A stretch of 64,000 bases of DNA from Rotaria sp. Silwood1. Lineage: Eukaryota; Rotifera; Eurotatoria; Philodinida; Philodinidae. The notes under the pieces are model-generated. The model saw only the letters and a program-made list of their open reading frames with translations, ran no database searches and was not told the DNA's origin. The stretch lies in NCBI GenBank assembly GCA_905250075.1, contig CAJNOP010000013.1, positions 1,470,188 to 1,534,187 on the forward strand, read 5' to 3'. The position numbers and the translations under genes were made by a program. Positions 1-15,500 of this stretch are shown piece by piece. The first letter of the stretch is position 1. Each line of letters opens with the position of its first letter.

Positions 1-538
1 CCCTAAGAAAGGTCTATGGAGAAAAATTTTTTTTCAAGCTTTTCCTGATCTCATTGAGTCTCACTTATGAGCAATATATTTCTTCAATCAGCGATTAACA
101 GTTGAATATTTTGCTTCTTAACAGTATTGGAAAGCAAGTTTCTTTTTTTTCTCTGAATCAATGTGCATTTATCTTGTTTGCAATGCATATTGTAAAATGT
201 TGCCATCTATCGTTATATTTATTTGCATTGATATGACTTATTTCATCCAATGAAAAAAAAATGTTTTTCATGTGTTACTTGAGTTGAGTTTACCAGTTAT
301 AAAATCACATTGCGGTAAGAAAAAGAATTTCACGACACCTGTGAAATTATTTTTTATCGTTCTGTTCTTTGTTTTGATCATATTTATATCTACATTCCTC
401 ATGCTGTTAGCTATTTAAACTATTGTGCTTGTCTATCAATTTGCATAAACTCAAACGTGAGTTTCTTTTTTTTTTTTTTGCGAATGTCAAAAAAAAAGTA
501 TCCATTAATTAAAATATGAATTATATGATAGAATTAAC
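1..538. other. 5' flank of the PARP gene, no gene seen
   Basis: AT-rich DNA with stops in all frames. It ends at the ATG of the ankyrin-PARP gene and probably holds its promoter and 5' UTR. I see no convincing TATA box and no coding block. Confidence 0.5.
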
Positions 539-3500
539 ATGGACACAAGTGATTCTTCAGATGATGAAAAAGGTTTAGTTGGAGGCAAGAAGTCCAAATT
601 AAAAATTGTCGATGTAATTTAATTACTCTTTACAGGAAAGAAAAAAAAAATTTATTTTGTTCTATTTGATTTAATTTTAGGTAGCTGAAAATGATGAACA
701 TTCTTCAGCTGAAGACAAAGATGTAAAAGAGCCAGTTAAAGGTTCAATTAAAAAGAATCGAAAGAAGAAATCAGCTGATATGAAACGCGTAAAAAGCAGA
801 GAATTAATATACAAAAGAATATTGAACAAGACAGATAGATTGAATTTTTATTTTAGAAACAAAATCGACCAAAAACAACAAATACGAGTGGAAAATCACG
901 AAAGAAAACTGTTCATACAGGTTTAAATGGAAGTTATTGGAATGTGAGTTCGATTAATTATTTGTTGAAGTTAATGCTAATACAGAAATATTCCCAAATC
1001 ATAATCAAAATACCTTTCTTGAAACAAAAAAGGTCATGATAAGAGCAAAAATATTCTAAGAGGGGTTTATGCTACTAGACATTCCGTATCGAGTTATAGG
1101 TATTTTATTGAAGATTAAGCTTGTCTCAAGATATACAGAGAAAAAATTCAATCATCATATTTTGATCTACAATATAACCCATACATAGATTTTAATAATA
1201 TGTTGTAGGTTCTAAAAGTTTTAGCTCAAAAAAATGAGTCTGTCATGAGACAGAGAATTATGGAATAAATACAATTTTCTTACAGTTTTGATGAAATATG
1301 TGGCCTTTTTATAGATGCAACATCTTATAATACGTTCATCCGTTCGAGCTGAAATTGTAAGGACATGCAAAATGTCATTAGAGCTTATGTATGAGTGAAA
1401 TTTCAGGTCAAAATATTATGATTCGATTCTTTTTTATTCTAACTATTCTGATAGAAGTTGGAATTCTAGTAATGTGACTATAGCTAGCAGCACAAATCAT
1501 GTTAGGATTTATCCGGTCTTATCTAAGCCTTCGTTGCAAGAAAATTATTAGTACGAAACTCGATTATCATATTTTCAACAAAAGATTTTTTAACAAAGCT
1601 CTGAATTGAATGCTAAGTAAAAAGAAATATCTATTAAGATACTTTTATAGGATGAAGTAGAAATGAAATCGATTCAGACTTTTTAAAACTGAAATCAAAA
1701 AAGAAATTCTTTTTTTTTTAAATTGAACAAGACATAATTAAAACTATGTAATCTTTATTTCTACTTGTTCGTTTTATTCCCAACGATTTTCATCTAATTT
1801 ACATAAATATATATTCAAAAATTAAAAAACTCGAAAAAAGAACTGATATATAAAATTATATTTAACTTTAATGGAAGTCTAGTTATCTCTAGGAAGTTGT
1901 AGAGTTCGCCACTGATCTCGATGGAAACATAGTTTGTTTTAGTGTAAGCTTCAATCGAAGGAAGAGAAAGGATCTTTAAGTCTGCTTTTTTTCTATTAGT
2001 ATTTTGATTGACATTTATTTGTCTTCGAATTTTACGTGTTTCATAAATAAATATAGGACTTCGTTAAGTTTCGGTGAGTTATTTTACATCCTAAAAAATG
2101 AAAAATTTTTTAACATATGTATTCCCCATAGTAGAATAATAGTTGTCTTCTCTTGGAATTTAATACTCAAAAAAAAACATAAAATTTGATAAAGACACTT
2201 TCGAAAATTATTTGCTGATGTTGATACATATATTACAATATAAATAATAATAACTATTCTGTCAATTAAAAGAAGCAGATACGTTCAATGTTTTCTATAT
2301 GTAAATGAAATTTAGAATTTGTTTTTAAATAAAAGAAAATTATTTCGTAGTTTTGTGTCTAATTAAAAATGAACTTTGCCTTGTGTAAATATCAGAGATA
2401 GAATCGGTTCAGGTTTTTCAAAAGTTAAATCCAAGTTGATTTAGAATACTACGAAACGAACCGATTCCATTTTTGGTGTGAACATAATACTTTATATAAA
2501 AAATCTTTTTAAAATAGTTTACTTATTATTGCGCTTATTCAGCCATTTCAAGTGAACTTTAATATTGATTCATAAATTTTTAGTTATTCTTGTTACATGG
2601 GACATTAACTTTGATTATGTAATTTAATGATGCAGAGCTTCACTATCAATAAAATTCTATTTTTTTCTGATGGAACTGTTCTATCAGAATTAATTCTAAT
2701 GTAATTTGACAAAATCTGTCAGTTTAATGTTTAAAAAAAAAATTCTAGTTTATATATGGTATACATCAGAGAAACATATACAATTTTTTGTATGGGTTTA
2801 ATTTATTCGTCTGCGATCGATGACCTTGATTTAAAAAAAGACGCTTTTACTGTATAACTTTAAGTTATTCGATTATAATTCATATCGATCAATTTTCGTA
2901 GCTGAATAAAATAAAACATATTCTTATTAATTTTACAGTTCGCATGATGAATTTGAAAGAAAAAAGTGAATAATATTTTTCTTTTTCTATCAATACTTAA
3001 CTACAGAAATCTAATTCATATGTTTATGAAGTATAAAAAAAAATCATGAATAAGAGTCTGATCTGATTAAGTGTGCAATAGTTAAATTAATTTTTGGTTT
3101 TTTTGTTTATCAGGTTGTTCAAGTTGATCGTCATGTTCATACAACTACATTCGGTCGAAGTCAATTCGATGATGATGATGATGATACAACATCATTATCA
3201 GAAAAATCAGCTCATGAAAAACTAGATACATTATTAGCATCTACATCATCATCATCGTCATCATCATCATCGAATGATTTGCGAACACTTTTATATACAA
3301 ATAAAACATTTATAACATGTCGAAGTCCAGCTGATGCTTTTTTTCTTTGTCAAGTTTTACAAGATGTTTATAATGATACAAAAAGAATTCGTATTCGTTG
3401 GTGTTCATTAGCTGATGAAAATGGTGATGAAACAAAAGTTGATGAAAATACACGTTTTAAATTAGATTATGAAGATACACTTGATCTAAATACTATATTA

Positions 3501-6500
3501 ACTGGTATAGCAAATGTTATTCATCATTCAGATAAAACAATATCATTAAAAAAACAAGATATTATTGAAACAAAACGTGTATTAGAAAGATCAATTAAAG
3601 GTGAAACAATTTCATCTGATGAACCAATGGATTTAACGAAAGAACACAATAAGAAAACGCTCGAACAGATTCAAGCCAATTCAAGTGATAATGATAGTTT
3701 AACTATTAGAGAATCAACACCAAAAGCAAAGAAACGAAAAATTTCACCAGATAATTCACGTAAACAACCAGTCAAGAAACGAACAAGAAAAATAAGTGGT
3801 GAAGCTGCTCGTAAGTTCTTATCTAAATCGATGTTTTACCCAGATTTTTGCTTTCGGAAGGACAAAAACATTTTTTTTCAAACACAGATACAATAGATAG
3901 TAAAACAGGAAGAAGAATAGTTCTGCTTTTTAGAAACCTCGAGAAATATGCGATGCTGCTTAATGATGAGCGTAGCCACTTGTTGATGGTCTTCAGCCAG
4001 AAAAAGTTTTTCGTCCTGAGTTCGCGTTTACTAATATATGTAATAGCGAAAAATACAATATTATTTTCTAGCAGTGTCGATGAGCTTGAAACGTTGTGCA
4101 TGATCTTGAATATCCTTCCTCTAGGAGATTCGTTACTTTTTTTCATTCACTTATACTTCATCTATCTTAATTATTTTCGAGAAAAAAGAAAAAGTTAATT
4201 TTTTGTATTAAAATTGTAACAACAAACATTGTAGTGATCGTTACTCAATAGTATTTACAACACCTTAAATCTGGGATTTGACATTTGACGTAAGTCTTAT
4301 ACGATAATAAGAGAAACCACTTACAATGAAAAAGTGTAGATAATGATCTTAGTCAAAACAAGTGTGATCTCGGTTTCACCAGGATCATCTTGCCTATATC
4401 TAGTATTGCTTAGTGGCACATTCGATAGCTCGATATCTTCCTTAAAACTAATATACATGTTGCAAAAAAGTGTACTTGCTCAATCATGACAACTTCAAGT
4501 GATAAAATAATCACATACTCTGAGAATGTCTATCTGATATTTCAAGAAATATTGTCTAAAACACTGATCTAAATTTAATGACATCAAAATTTAATGTTTT
4601 TTTTTGAATATTAGCAATAAAAAAACGACGACGAACAAAAGATATCAATGAAATAACTGAAGGTGAAAAACCAGCTAAAAAAACAGGTTTGTATATTGTA
4701 GGACGATTTTCTAATTAAATATTTAAAAATCCTCTAGCAACGAAACCTATTACAACAGCAAAAGCACAATTATTTAAAGTACATAGTAATCGTTTATTAA
4801 AAGAAAATTTAGGAATAATTAATTATCGAAAAGATCCATTTTTCGAAGATACGTAAGTATCATTTTTAAAATAATATTCTGCAGAAATAAAAAATTCCTA
4901 TCTATATATTTAGTTTAACTGTACCTTTTATTTCTTCAATCGTTCAAAGTAAATTAGCTATTCGAGCTGTACTTATTAATGATTCAAAATTATTGAAAAC
5001 TTTAATTGATGATGTTGATCATGTTTGTTCGGTAAAAAACAACAACCACAATAGAATGATTTTGTACATATTTTTTTTTTTTTTTGTTAATTAGGTACAT
5101 GTAAAGCGTAGTCTTCATAATGATCTAGCAGCTATTCACTATGCAATTAAAAATGATAACATTGAAATGCTTAAAATTTTAATTGAAGATTTAAAAACAC
5201 CGAAAACAGATCGATGTCCTTTTCCAACAGTTTCAATGACAACACAAAGCACTGGAAGGTTGGTAAAATTCAATAAAATTTCTTTTGCTTTTTCGAAAAT
5301 ATTTTCTATTAATTTAGCGCAAAAATTTATACATTTGGTTTTCGAACTGCTCCAATCATGGCAGGTCGAGGCGTTAAAGAAGGCAATAATGCATTAAATA
5401 AAGTAAATTCGTCATTTTTTTGTTGCAACTCTATCATTTAAATGATTTATTTTAAGGATGACATGAGCGCATATTCAAAATCTGATAGTAGTGAAATAGT
5501 AGAATATGCAATAAAAAATAATTGTTCACGACAAATCTATGATTTACTTTCCGAAGCATTTCCTGATGCAGTAAATATTTTCTTTAATCATTTGAAGATT
5601 TTGTATTTCTCCACGAAATATATTCATTTAGCGTAATGAAGTTTATGAAAAAGTTTTTCAAATAGTTCGTTCTGGTTATCGAAAATTAGCTGCAAGTATT
5701 ATTGGTGAAATAAAAGATAATGCCTTTTATGGGTTTAATTATCTTCATCATCAAGTTTGTTGAAATAATTTACAAAAATAATAAAAAGGCAATTACTTTT
5801 TATAATTTCAATAGGTTTTACTCTTTGAAAATGAAGATTTAACAATAAATCGTGCAGCAAGTGTTACTAAAAAAACAAAAGATAATTTTCAAGTGAGTTT
5901 TATCGTATTTATTTTTGTGAAACACATTCTAAAAAGAGTGTAAAGGTAGAGGCTTGACCATACAGTCGTGACAGACACCCTAAGCAACACTCCAACCCCC
6001 TCCGTGCTTGAAACCAGTTGAATTGTTTTCGAATGGATCGAACCGATCAATGAAAACTCTTAACTTAACAGAACAAAAACTGGTGCGTTTAATATATCAA
6101 TTAACCAAACAATTCTTTCGAGAAATCAGTCTATTGTTTCTATTCTGCGAATGCATAGAATGTAAAACTCATATAAATCTTGGAGTTACTAATAGTAACA
6201 ACTCGAATTTTTGTCGGTCACATTTTATATGTGTTAACATTAGAAACAAACTAAATAACTATATGATTTCTTTACAACTGATAGGTTTGCGTCGGGCTAA
6301 CTTGTCATGAGCATAATCAATTCAATCATCAGAATCCGAGGCTTTCATCGTATGATGAGCAAGTATTGATTCAACATTTAAAGCTGAGATTTCCGGGACA
6401 AGTAGATAATTGGTCAGTTGTAGTCTTTCAGATTCCTATCTCTTCATCATTAAACTATGGAAATTGTTAAAGATAAACAAAATAGGTTAGTTTAATGCCC

Positions 6501-9500
6501 TAAAAATCAATAAAACAACCGATCGGTTCAGTTCCAAGTATGTATACGGTCAAAGGCTATGTATAAATAACGTCTCGTTATAATATATGAATCACTTCCT
6601 CATCGCATTTCTCAAGGATAACAAGGATGATAAAGAAATGTATCCCATAATAGATAGAATAAATCAATGTTTCTGTGATTAGCAAGAGTATCTGAATAGT
6701 GTTTCACATTTTTATTCAATAGAGACTGTTTTAATAGCTTTGTTATTTAATGAGAAATTTATTTTAGTTGACACCAATACATTGTGCAGCCATTAATCCA
6801 AATTCAAAATATTTAAAACAATTATTAAATATTATGCCTGAATATAATATTCTTGATAAATATGAACGACGACCAATACATTTTGCTGCTGCATGCGAAG
6901 GACCTGAACCACTTGAATATCTTTTATCAAAGTAAAGATTAAACAAAAACACGTAAATTCTCAAATTTTTTTTGTTTTTTTCTTTCATTTTAAGACAAGT
7001 TAATTTTAATGATGTTGATCGTGGTGGTAATTCTCCTTTACATATAGCTGTAATGAATGGTCGAGCAATAAATGCTGAAATTCTTTTACGTACAGCAAAA
7101 GAAAAAGCTGAATCAAATGATTCAGAAGATCAAGTAGTTCATCAAAAATTTGGTCTTGCATCAATTAATCGTATGAATAAATCACGATTTTATCCACTTC
7201 ATTTAGCTGTACTTAATGATCATTTGGTATGAATATTTACTATTAATAGAAAAGAAAATCCTACTTTTTTTTCGAATATAAATTATTTAGGAATGTGTCA
7301 AAGTTTTACTTGAATTTGGTGCTAAAGTTGATGTATTAACAAGTACATCTTCAGGAAAATTAACATCATTAATGTTAGCATGTCAAAAAGGTTACTTTAA
7401 AATAGTTAAATACTTAATTGAAAATAATGCAAAAGTTGAAGCTCGTGATCGTTTTAAACGTACACCACTTATTCATGCTTGTATGTGTGGTAATGCACAT
7501 ATTGTTTCATATTTATTACGTATGGGTGCAAATGCAAGTGCATTTGATTCATCATTAAATACAGCATTACATTATGCTATTGCTTATGGATGGTATTTTT
7601 GTGTACGTTTATTAATTGAAGCTGGAGCTAATGTTAATTGTGTTAATTCATGGCAAACAACGTGTTTAGCAGCAGGATTTTTAAAAGGACATTATGGTCT
7701 TTGTGATTATCTTCTTACAGAACATAATATTGATATTAATTTTAAAACTGATGATGGCTTAACATTAGTTATGTTAACTGTAGGTTTAGGAGTATCATTA
7801 TCATCAACACAACAATTGGATTATGTTGTAACAAAACATAAAGCTGATTGTACATGTGTTGATGCAAATGGAAACAATGCTGTAAGTTTTATTTTGAGTT
7901 TAGAGAATATTATTCGATGTTTTGTCTTTGTTTAGTTTCATTATTTGGCAACAAATACATCAGGACAAAGATCATTTAATATGGTGAGATAAATGTTCGA
8001 ACATAGTGTAACATAGGTCTGAAAAAGTCATTTCGAAAAATGAATCCAAAGGGCGCATTAAAAATGTCATAAATCTTACAAATGTTTTTTCCTGAAAGTG
8101 AAACGTTTTTTCGACATTTAAAACTCAAATTCCTGATTTAATATTACAAACTTTCGAAAATTGTAGATTTCTAGGTAAAGATTTAGAAAAAAATAAACCT
8201 AGTTCTTGATAGAAATACATCTGGAAACTCATACTTTTTAATTTTAAGGGGAAAAATGAGTGAATCTATAATTCTATTTAATTTTTTTTCAAAATTATGT
8301 GCTCTTCATAGAATGTTCAAGCTAAACATACTCTTCGTGATAATTTTTTCAAAATGGCTCAAATACTTTTGGATCATAAATGTGATCCAAATACAATGAA
8401 TAACAAAGCTCAATCACCTTTAATGATTGCACTTGAATCAGGAAATTTTATTCTTGTTGATTATTTAATAAATATTGCTAAAATTGAAATAAATGCTGAT
8501 ACAAGTCATGATGGTAAAACTTTATTACATTATTTTGCAATTCAATGTAATGAATATGATCTTATTCAAACATTACTTAAACTCGTAATTTATTCACTTT
8601 CTTTTTTTTTTTTTTTTTAATAATTTATCTTTTATCATTTTAGCCCATCAATGATGAAATTAAAAAAATGAGTCACATGTTTGATAATACAGGTCGAACA
8701 CCATTTCATTATTGTGCTGCAAAATTTAATGAATTTTGTCAACAATATAAAGTATGATGAATATTTTCTTATTGATAAAAATAGATTTTTTTGGCTTTTA
8801 TTTTAGTCTTCACACGGTATAGATCAATTAAAACAACAATATGAATCAATTTTGGGAATTATTGAATATTGTCTTGAATCTGTTCAATGTGATCCTGATG
8901 TTGAAATAAAACCAATGAATGAATTGAATAAATTAGAAATCGAACAAAATATAGAAGATGAAAATGATAAAGACGAACAATCAAATGAAAATATTCAACC
9001 TATGGATGATACTAAGGATGAAGAACATATTTCAAAACCTAAAGAAACAAGTATTTTTTCTTTATTACGTACTGTTCAATTTATTGATAATACAATAAAA
9101 CATCCTCTTGAAATTTTTCTTAAAAAAACAAAAAATCTAAATGTTCTTCATCATGAAACACAACGTACACCATTATTGCATGCTATTGTTCTTCAAGAAT
9201 ATAAAATAGTACATATGCTTATAAATGAATCATCATGTGATGTTAATTTAGCAACATCAATTCTTGAAAATGAACGTCAACAAACACCATTAATTTTAGC
9301 ATGTAAATTACAATTGTTACCAATTATAAGAGAATTATTAAATCATAAGCAATGTCAAATATTATCATATGATTATCTTTATAATCAAGCAATACATTAC
9401 TATTTATCTACATCAGTTCGTTCAAATCAGTATATTGATATATTAAAGCTATTTGTTGAAAAAATTAAATCAACAAGTAATAGTTTAAATAGTCCAGGAA

Positions 9501-12500
9501 AATCTGAACGTACACCATTACATATAGCTGTCTATCATAATACAGGTGCAATTGATTCCACAACGGATGTTGAAGAAATATTAATTGATAATGGAAGTGA
9601 TTTGTTCATAAAAGATAAAATTGGAAATATACCATTACATAATGTTTTTATTAATAAAAATGCTGGTAATGATCCTGTGGAATTATGTGTTATAATTTCT
9701 AAAGCAATGAAATATAAATTACTTGATACAGAAAATAATGAAGGCAATACACCTTTACATTTAGCTGTTGTAAGTATTTTATAAGAATTGAAGAACAAAA
9801 GGTTTTTTATGCATTTTATTACTTTTCTTAGGGCAAATGTTCTACTGTTTGTGTAATGCTTTTACAACAACATTCTGCTAGTTTATTTATTGAAAATAAA
9901 CTTTCGAATTCAATAATTGGTACTTGTATTGCATCAGGTCATCTTAATTTATTTATTACATTTCTTCAACAAACTATTGATATTGATCTTGGAAAATTAT
10001 ATAGTATACCTACTAGTAATTCATCATCAAACAATATCCAAGAAACATCTCAACATACAAATTTATTTTTTCAAAAAGCTATCCAAGGACGAACAAAATT
10101 AAATGAACAAAAAGAGAAGTCATTATTAAAAAAGGATCATATAGATATATGGCATTGGAAATATGTTGAAGTAAAAAATGATAAACAATATATTCAACAT
10201 TCATTAATATACTTAATAATTCAGCGTGATTGGCAAGGTGCATTATCATTAATATTAAATGAACTTGAACGTTTTCATTTAAGTTCAATACAAATTCTTG
10301 AAGCAGCTATTTTAAATAATAAACTTAATCTTGTTCTTCGTCTTCTTTTACGTATAAAAGATAAAAGTCTTTTACATGGAAAAAATTCTCACGAACAAAA
10401 TTTATTTCATTTATTAGCTAATATGAATCAATATGATGAAAATTTATTGGAACAAATACTTTTACAGATTCATGAATATAATTTAGAATGGAATTTAGCA
10501 GATAAATATGGTTCATATCCAATACATTATGCATGTGTTCAACAAAATTTTATTTTAATTAATTTCTTACGTGAAAAATATTCAATTGAATTGAATTTAA
10601 ATCAAATCGATTCATTTGATAATACAGCTATTGGTTTGTTATTTTGGACAATAGCATCAGCAACATCATTTCAAAATGAAAAAATTCGTTCATTAATAAC
10701 ATCAAGTAAACAATTAGATTGTTTATGTAATTATGATAATGAAATAGCTATGAATCCATTATCATTTGGTTATATTGATTCATCAATTGAAAAAAATCTT
10801 TATCCACCTATAAAATCGGATAATCCTTCAACGAATGTACGAACATCACCATTAATTAATGCAATTATTCATAATAATTTTCAGCTTGTTAAATTTTTAC
10901 TTCAGCTTAATGCTGATGTTAATTTTTCTGATGAAGAAAAACGAACACCACTTATGCATGCTGTTCGTCAGGTAAAAGATATTTTATAGTTCGTAGAAAA
11001 TAAAAATATTAATGTCTATCTGATTAAACTCAAGCAGAAAAGTAGAAATAAAAAATTTACATTGTTTATAAGAAATTTTGAGGTATTGTCTGAAAACTGC
11101 TTGGCAAGTTTGAGAAGGCAATTTTTCTCAGTCAGATTCCATTAGACAGACTGCTTCTGACTGCTTGTCAAATTTCTAACCTTTTCCACTTAGAAAAATT
11201 ATGAAGAGTCCTGATGCCAACTATTCTAGATTTCATCAAAGGTTTTTCTGGGCATTTTTTTTTGTCACGGTTGCATAGTTCTCGTTGATTTATCTCTAAA
11301 AATTCTTGTTTTTTGACATATTCAAACAAGATTCTTTTAGAGAAATTTAGTTTACACAAACCAAAAAATGTGATGAAAATTGTAATACGCCAAAAACATG
11401 AAGCCTTAATATTCATCCAAAGTATTTGTAATATTACTCGTTATATATGGTTCGGAAAAAAATGCTACATGCCATTTGAAAAATATTCTTCAATTGTGTG
11501 AAAAATTGAGTTTTTTTTCGATAGATAGGAAAATGTTTTAAATCTGGGTTTTACGTTGAATAGAATAATCAATACATAAAACTAATTTTCGTCAAATTAC
11601 AGCCCTTATAAATTCTCACTGTTATTTTGCGAATGCTTTGATCTATACTTCTTTGTAGACCAAAATTGGACGAAAATTAGTTTCAAATATTGAGTATACA
11701 CCTTTATCAGTGATTAAAAATCAATAGACTAATCCAAGTTCATGTTTCGATCGGCTGTTTCATTCAAAGTTTCTGTCGCATGCACACTAAATAAGACACC
11801 ATTTAAAGTCAAAAACTTTGAATCTATTAGTCTCTAGTAAGAGCAGTACATGAAGTTGAAGATTATTCATAGCAAAATTTTTGTTGTCTCGCTGAGTATA
11901 AATAATGCTCGTCGAAACTCAAAAAATTAGTAATCAGAATTGCACTACAAACTGTTCTCAATTTGAGATTTATCACGTGTGTAGAACTTACGTATATTTT
12001 CGAAGAAAAAGTAATTGAAAGTTTCAACTTGCAGTTTCTCGACTCTCTGCATCCTCTTCCATATCAATTTTAACAATTCAGTTAAAAGACGCTGAATGAC
12101 ATCAATAGGCAGGTTTAGAAGATTTTAAAATCTTCGTTGAAATTGAAATGGTTAGAATACATATGCCAATATTCTAAATAATACAATTTATGATTTTTGC
12201 ACAAATAAATAGTTATATGATAAGTACAAGGACGATGTTTTGATATATCACAACCGTCATAACATCAACATAAAAGTATGAGCTGATTAAGTTCTAACAT
12301 TCGAACATAATCACTATCAGTGTCTCTAAGTTTATCGAGATATATAGTAGATAGCTAAGCTCTGCTATAGATTAATGAATCTGTCTGTACAAGAGACTTA
12401 TTTATGCATGAAATTAATGTTGAGAATAATAATAATAGTAGTTTATCATTGGAAAAGAACTATTGTCCTTTAGAGATTTTACACTTTGTGTACTTAGTAT

Positions 12501-15500
12501 TAAGATAATGAAGACATATGAGTTTCATATTTCAGTCTCAACGAAGCTGTACCAACAAGCTTTAATTATAATAATCACTATTCTGTTTTTTTTTTACTAA
12601 TCTGTAGAATAATATTGACATCGTTAAATTACTTCTCAATAAAAATTATTCTCCAGAACAAAATGGCACAATACCAACAAATACTCTAGGTGGTCGTGGT
12701 CGTGGAGGAAAAGGTCTAGGTCGTGGTCGTGGAGGAAAGGGTCTAGGTAAAACTAGGCGACAACATCAAACATTCTTTCTTGGTGCAACAACAACTGTTC
12801 CTGCTGTTACAAAGGAAGTGTCTATTGATGATGATGATGATGATGATAATGATGAAACAGATAAATTTGAAGTAACATCATCAATTGATTTAAATGCAAG
12901 TGATTCTCTTGGGCGTACATGTATTCATCATTTAGTTCAACCATTTCCGGATGGTTCTTATACAAGTAATATTAAATTACTTCGATTACTTCATTCATCA
13001 GGTGCATCATTAACAAAGCATGATCTTGCTGGTTTATCACCATTACAATATGGTGCTATTAATGGTTGTCAACATTTATGTGATGAATTAACAAAATTAA
13101 TAAATGATCAAACAAATGCAACTCAAGCAACAATTGAACATTTTTATATCAATGATCCAAATAAAAATCTTTTAGAGTCACTAGATTTTTATTCTGATGC
13201 ACAACAATTCATTGATAAATATATATCTAAACATCCATTACGTAAACAAAATACTGCTTATGAAGTTGATAAATTATCTGGTATGAATGTAACAGGTGAA
13301 GTTTTAATTGATACTGATAAAAATGAACCATATGATGTACGTCTGACAAAAATAGATGTTAATTATGGTACACATGGTTTATATAATTTTTATCGTATGC
13401 AGATAATAAAACATAAAAGTAAAAATAATTTATATTTTCTTTTTACACGTTGGGGACGTATTGGAGATGATGGTCAATATCAATTAACACCATATTCAAC
13501 ATTAGATGAATGTCGTAAAGAATTTTTAAAAGTATTTCGTGAAAAAACTGGTAATGCATGGAAAGATACAAATCAATTTGAAGTCAAACCTAAAAAATAT
13601 ACATTAATTAAATTAAATGAACGTGAACGATATAAATATTCAAATGTACCAATTAATTTTAATCGTTTACAATCTGAACAAATACATTCACCATCGAAGC
13701 TTCAATCATCTGTATTTAAATATTTTCTTAAAACATTAATTAATCCTCAAGCTATTCGAATGAATATTGATAAAACACAATTAGATGTTGAATGGATGCC
13801 TGTATCACAATTAAATCGCGAAACATTACATAAAGCACGTGATTTATTAATTCAAATAAAGAAAAACCTTGAAAAAGTACAAGAATTAAATTTAGAAATG
13901 CAACGTACAAAATCAATTGAACAACAAAATGAATTAAAATTAGTTTTAGAAATCATTTATAAATGTACCAATGAATTTTATTCAATAATACCATTACGCG
14001 GTTATGCTGATGAAAAATTACCAATTATTGATAATGAAGCAATCTTAAGACAAAAAGAAAAAATTATTTATGATTTACTTGAACTTGAATTATCGTATAA
14101 AATATTTTTAGGTGCACAAGCTAATTTAAAAAATATTTCACCATTAGATTATTTATATAAATCAATGAATTGTCAATTTGAAGCTATGAATAAAGATGAT
14201 ATTGATTCACAATTAATTTTACGTTATATATGGGCTAGTACAACAAATATTAAAGTTGAACAAATATTTAAAATTGCACGTCCAAATGAAGATGCACGAT
14301 TATTTAAATCTAATCTTGATAATCATTATTTATTATGGCACGGTACTAGTATTTGTAATTTAATTAGTGTACTTAATAGAGGTATATATCATCAGAAGAA
14401 CTTTCTTTTTTAAATATGCTTTCAATCTTAACTTTTTTTCTTAAGGTCTTCTTGTTGCACCTTTGGATGCAACAGTGACTGGAAGCTCATTTGGAAAGGT
14501 AATATAACAATATTTCCTATAGACTGATTGTGTTACTAAAGAAGTAGTAATATGCAGTAATTGCATGAGGTCTTACTATTGGATAAAACTTATATAAACT
14601 TTAATACTTTTGTCAAACCTCGTTGACTACAAATAGAACTCGGTAAACTCTAATTGCAAACAGCAAGCCATGGTCGATAGACCTTAATGTAAAGAATTTA
14701 CGATGAAAATATTGGTTTTGTCCTTATGACAAAAAAAAAACTTTTATCGAATTTTCCATAATTTAATTGCATTAACCTCCATTTTATTATTAGGAAACAA
14801 AAGTTCGCATGTTTATATGGCGTTCTGAATAGAATATTCTCATTCGCTGTCATCTTGAGGTGCAGGGAAGTCTCCATTGTCTCAGACAGTCTCACTATCC
14901 AAAGCATACTTCATCCAGAAAGCAACCTAAAACTATTTGATATAAATTTCTTATTGTTAATAGAAGTCTCATTGTGCTGTTAAATGAAAGATCTAGCATC
15001 ATGATATTTGTTTTTATGTTAAAATATTTTCATTTGAAGAAAAAAAATCTATGTTGACCTTCTAGTTTCTCAGCATGAAGGCCTATCAAACCTTGATTAG
15101 TTTTTGTGATCAGAGTTCAACAAACTCTATTTATGGTCAAATTATGAGACTAAAAAATTACAGGTTGAGTAGTTTTCATCTGGTAAATAGATCCTTTGCA
15201 ACCATTGTACTATACAGTTTGTATTCATCCAGATGACAGGTGCAATTGAATTCCACTAATTTTTGTTTTTGAAAACAAACACCAATGATTTGTATTCCAA
15301 AAGCAAACGATATTTTTTTCATTAGCTTAGTAGCAGAGTAAGAAAAATATATGTTAGAGAAATACTTTTTGAGGGTTGTTCCTGGAAAGATTAGAATAAA
15401 TATTTTTAATAAAAACAAAAAACAATCTTGCGTTTAACTTTCGTTTAACTTACACATATCCGCTAGATGATGCGTGAAAACGTTGGTAGTATCAGTCATG

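Noticed and set aside
3823-4198. Overlapping plus and minus ORFs of about 110 codons just after the fourth PARP exon.
   Set aside because: They lie in the intron 3811-4614, mirror each other on opposite strands and carry no domain.
6008-6310. 100-codon plus-strand ORF inside the PARP intron.
   Set aside because: No domain. Including it would break the ankyrin frame, and the intron has proper GT-AG ends.
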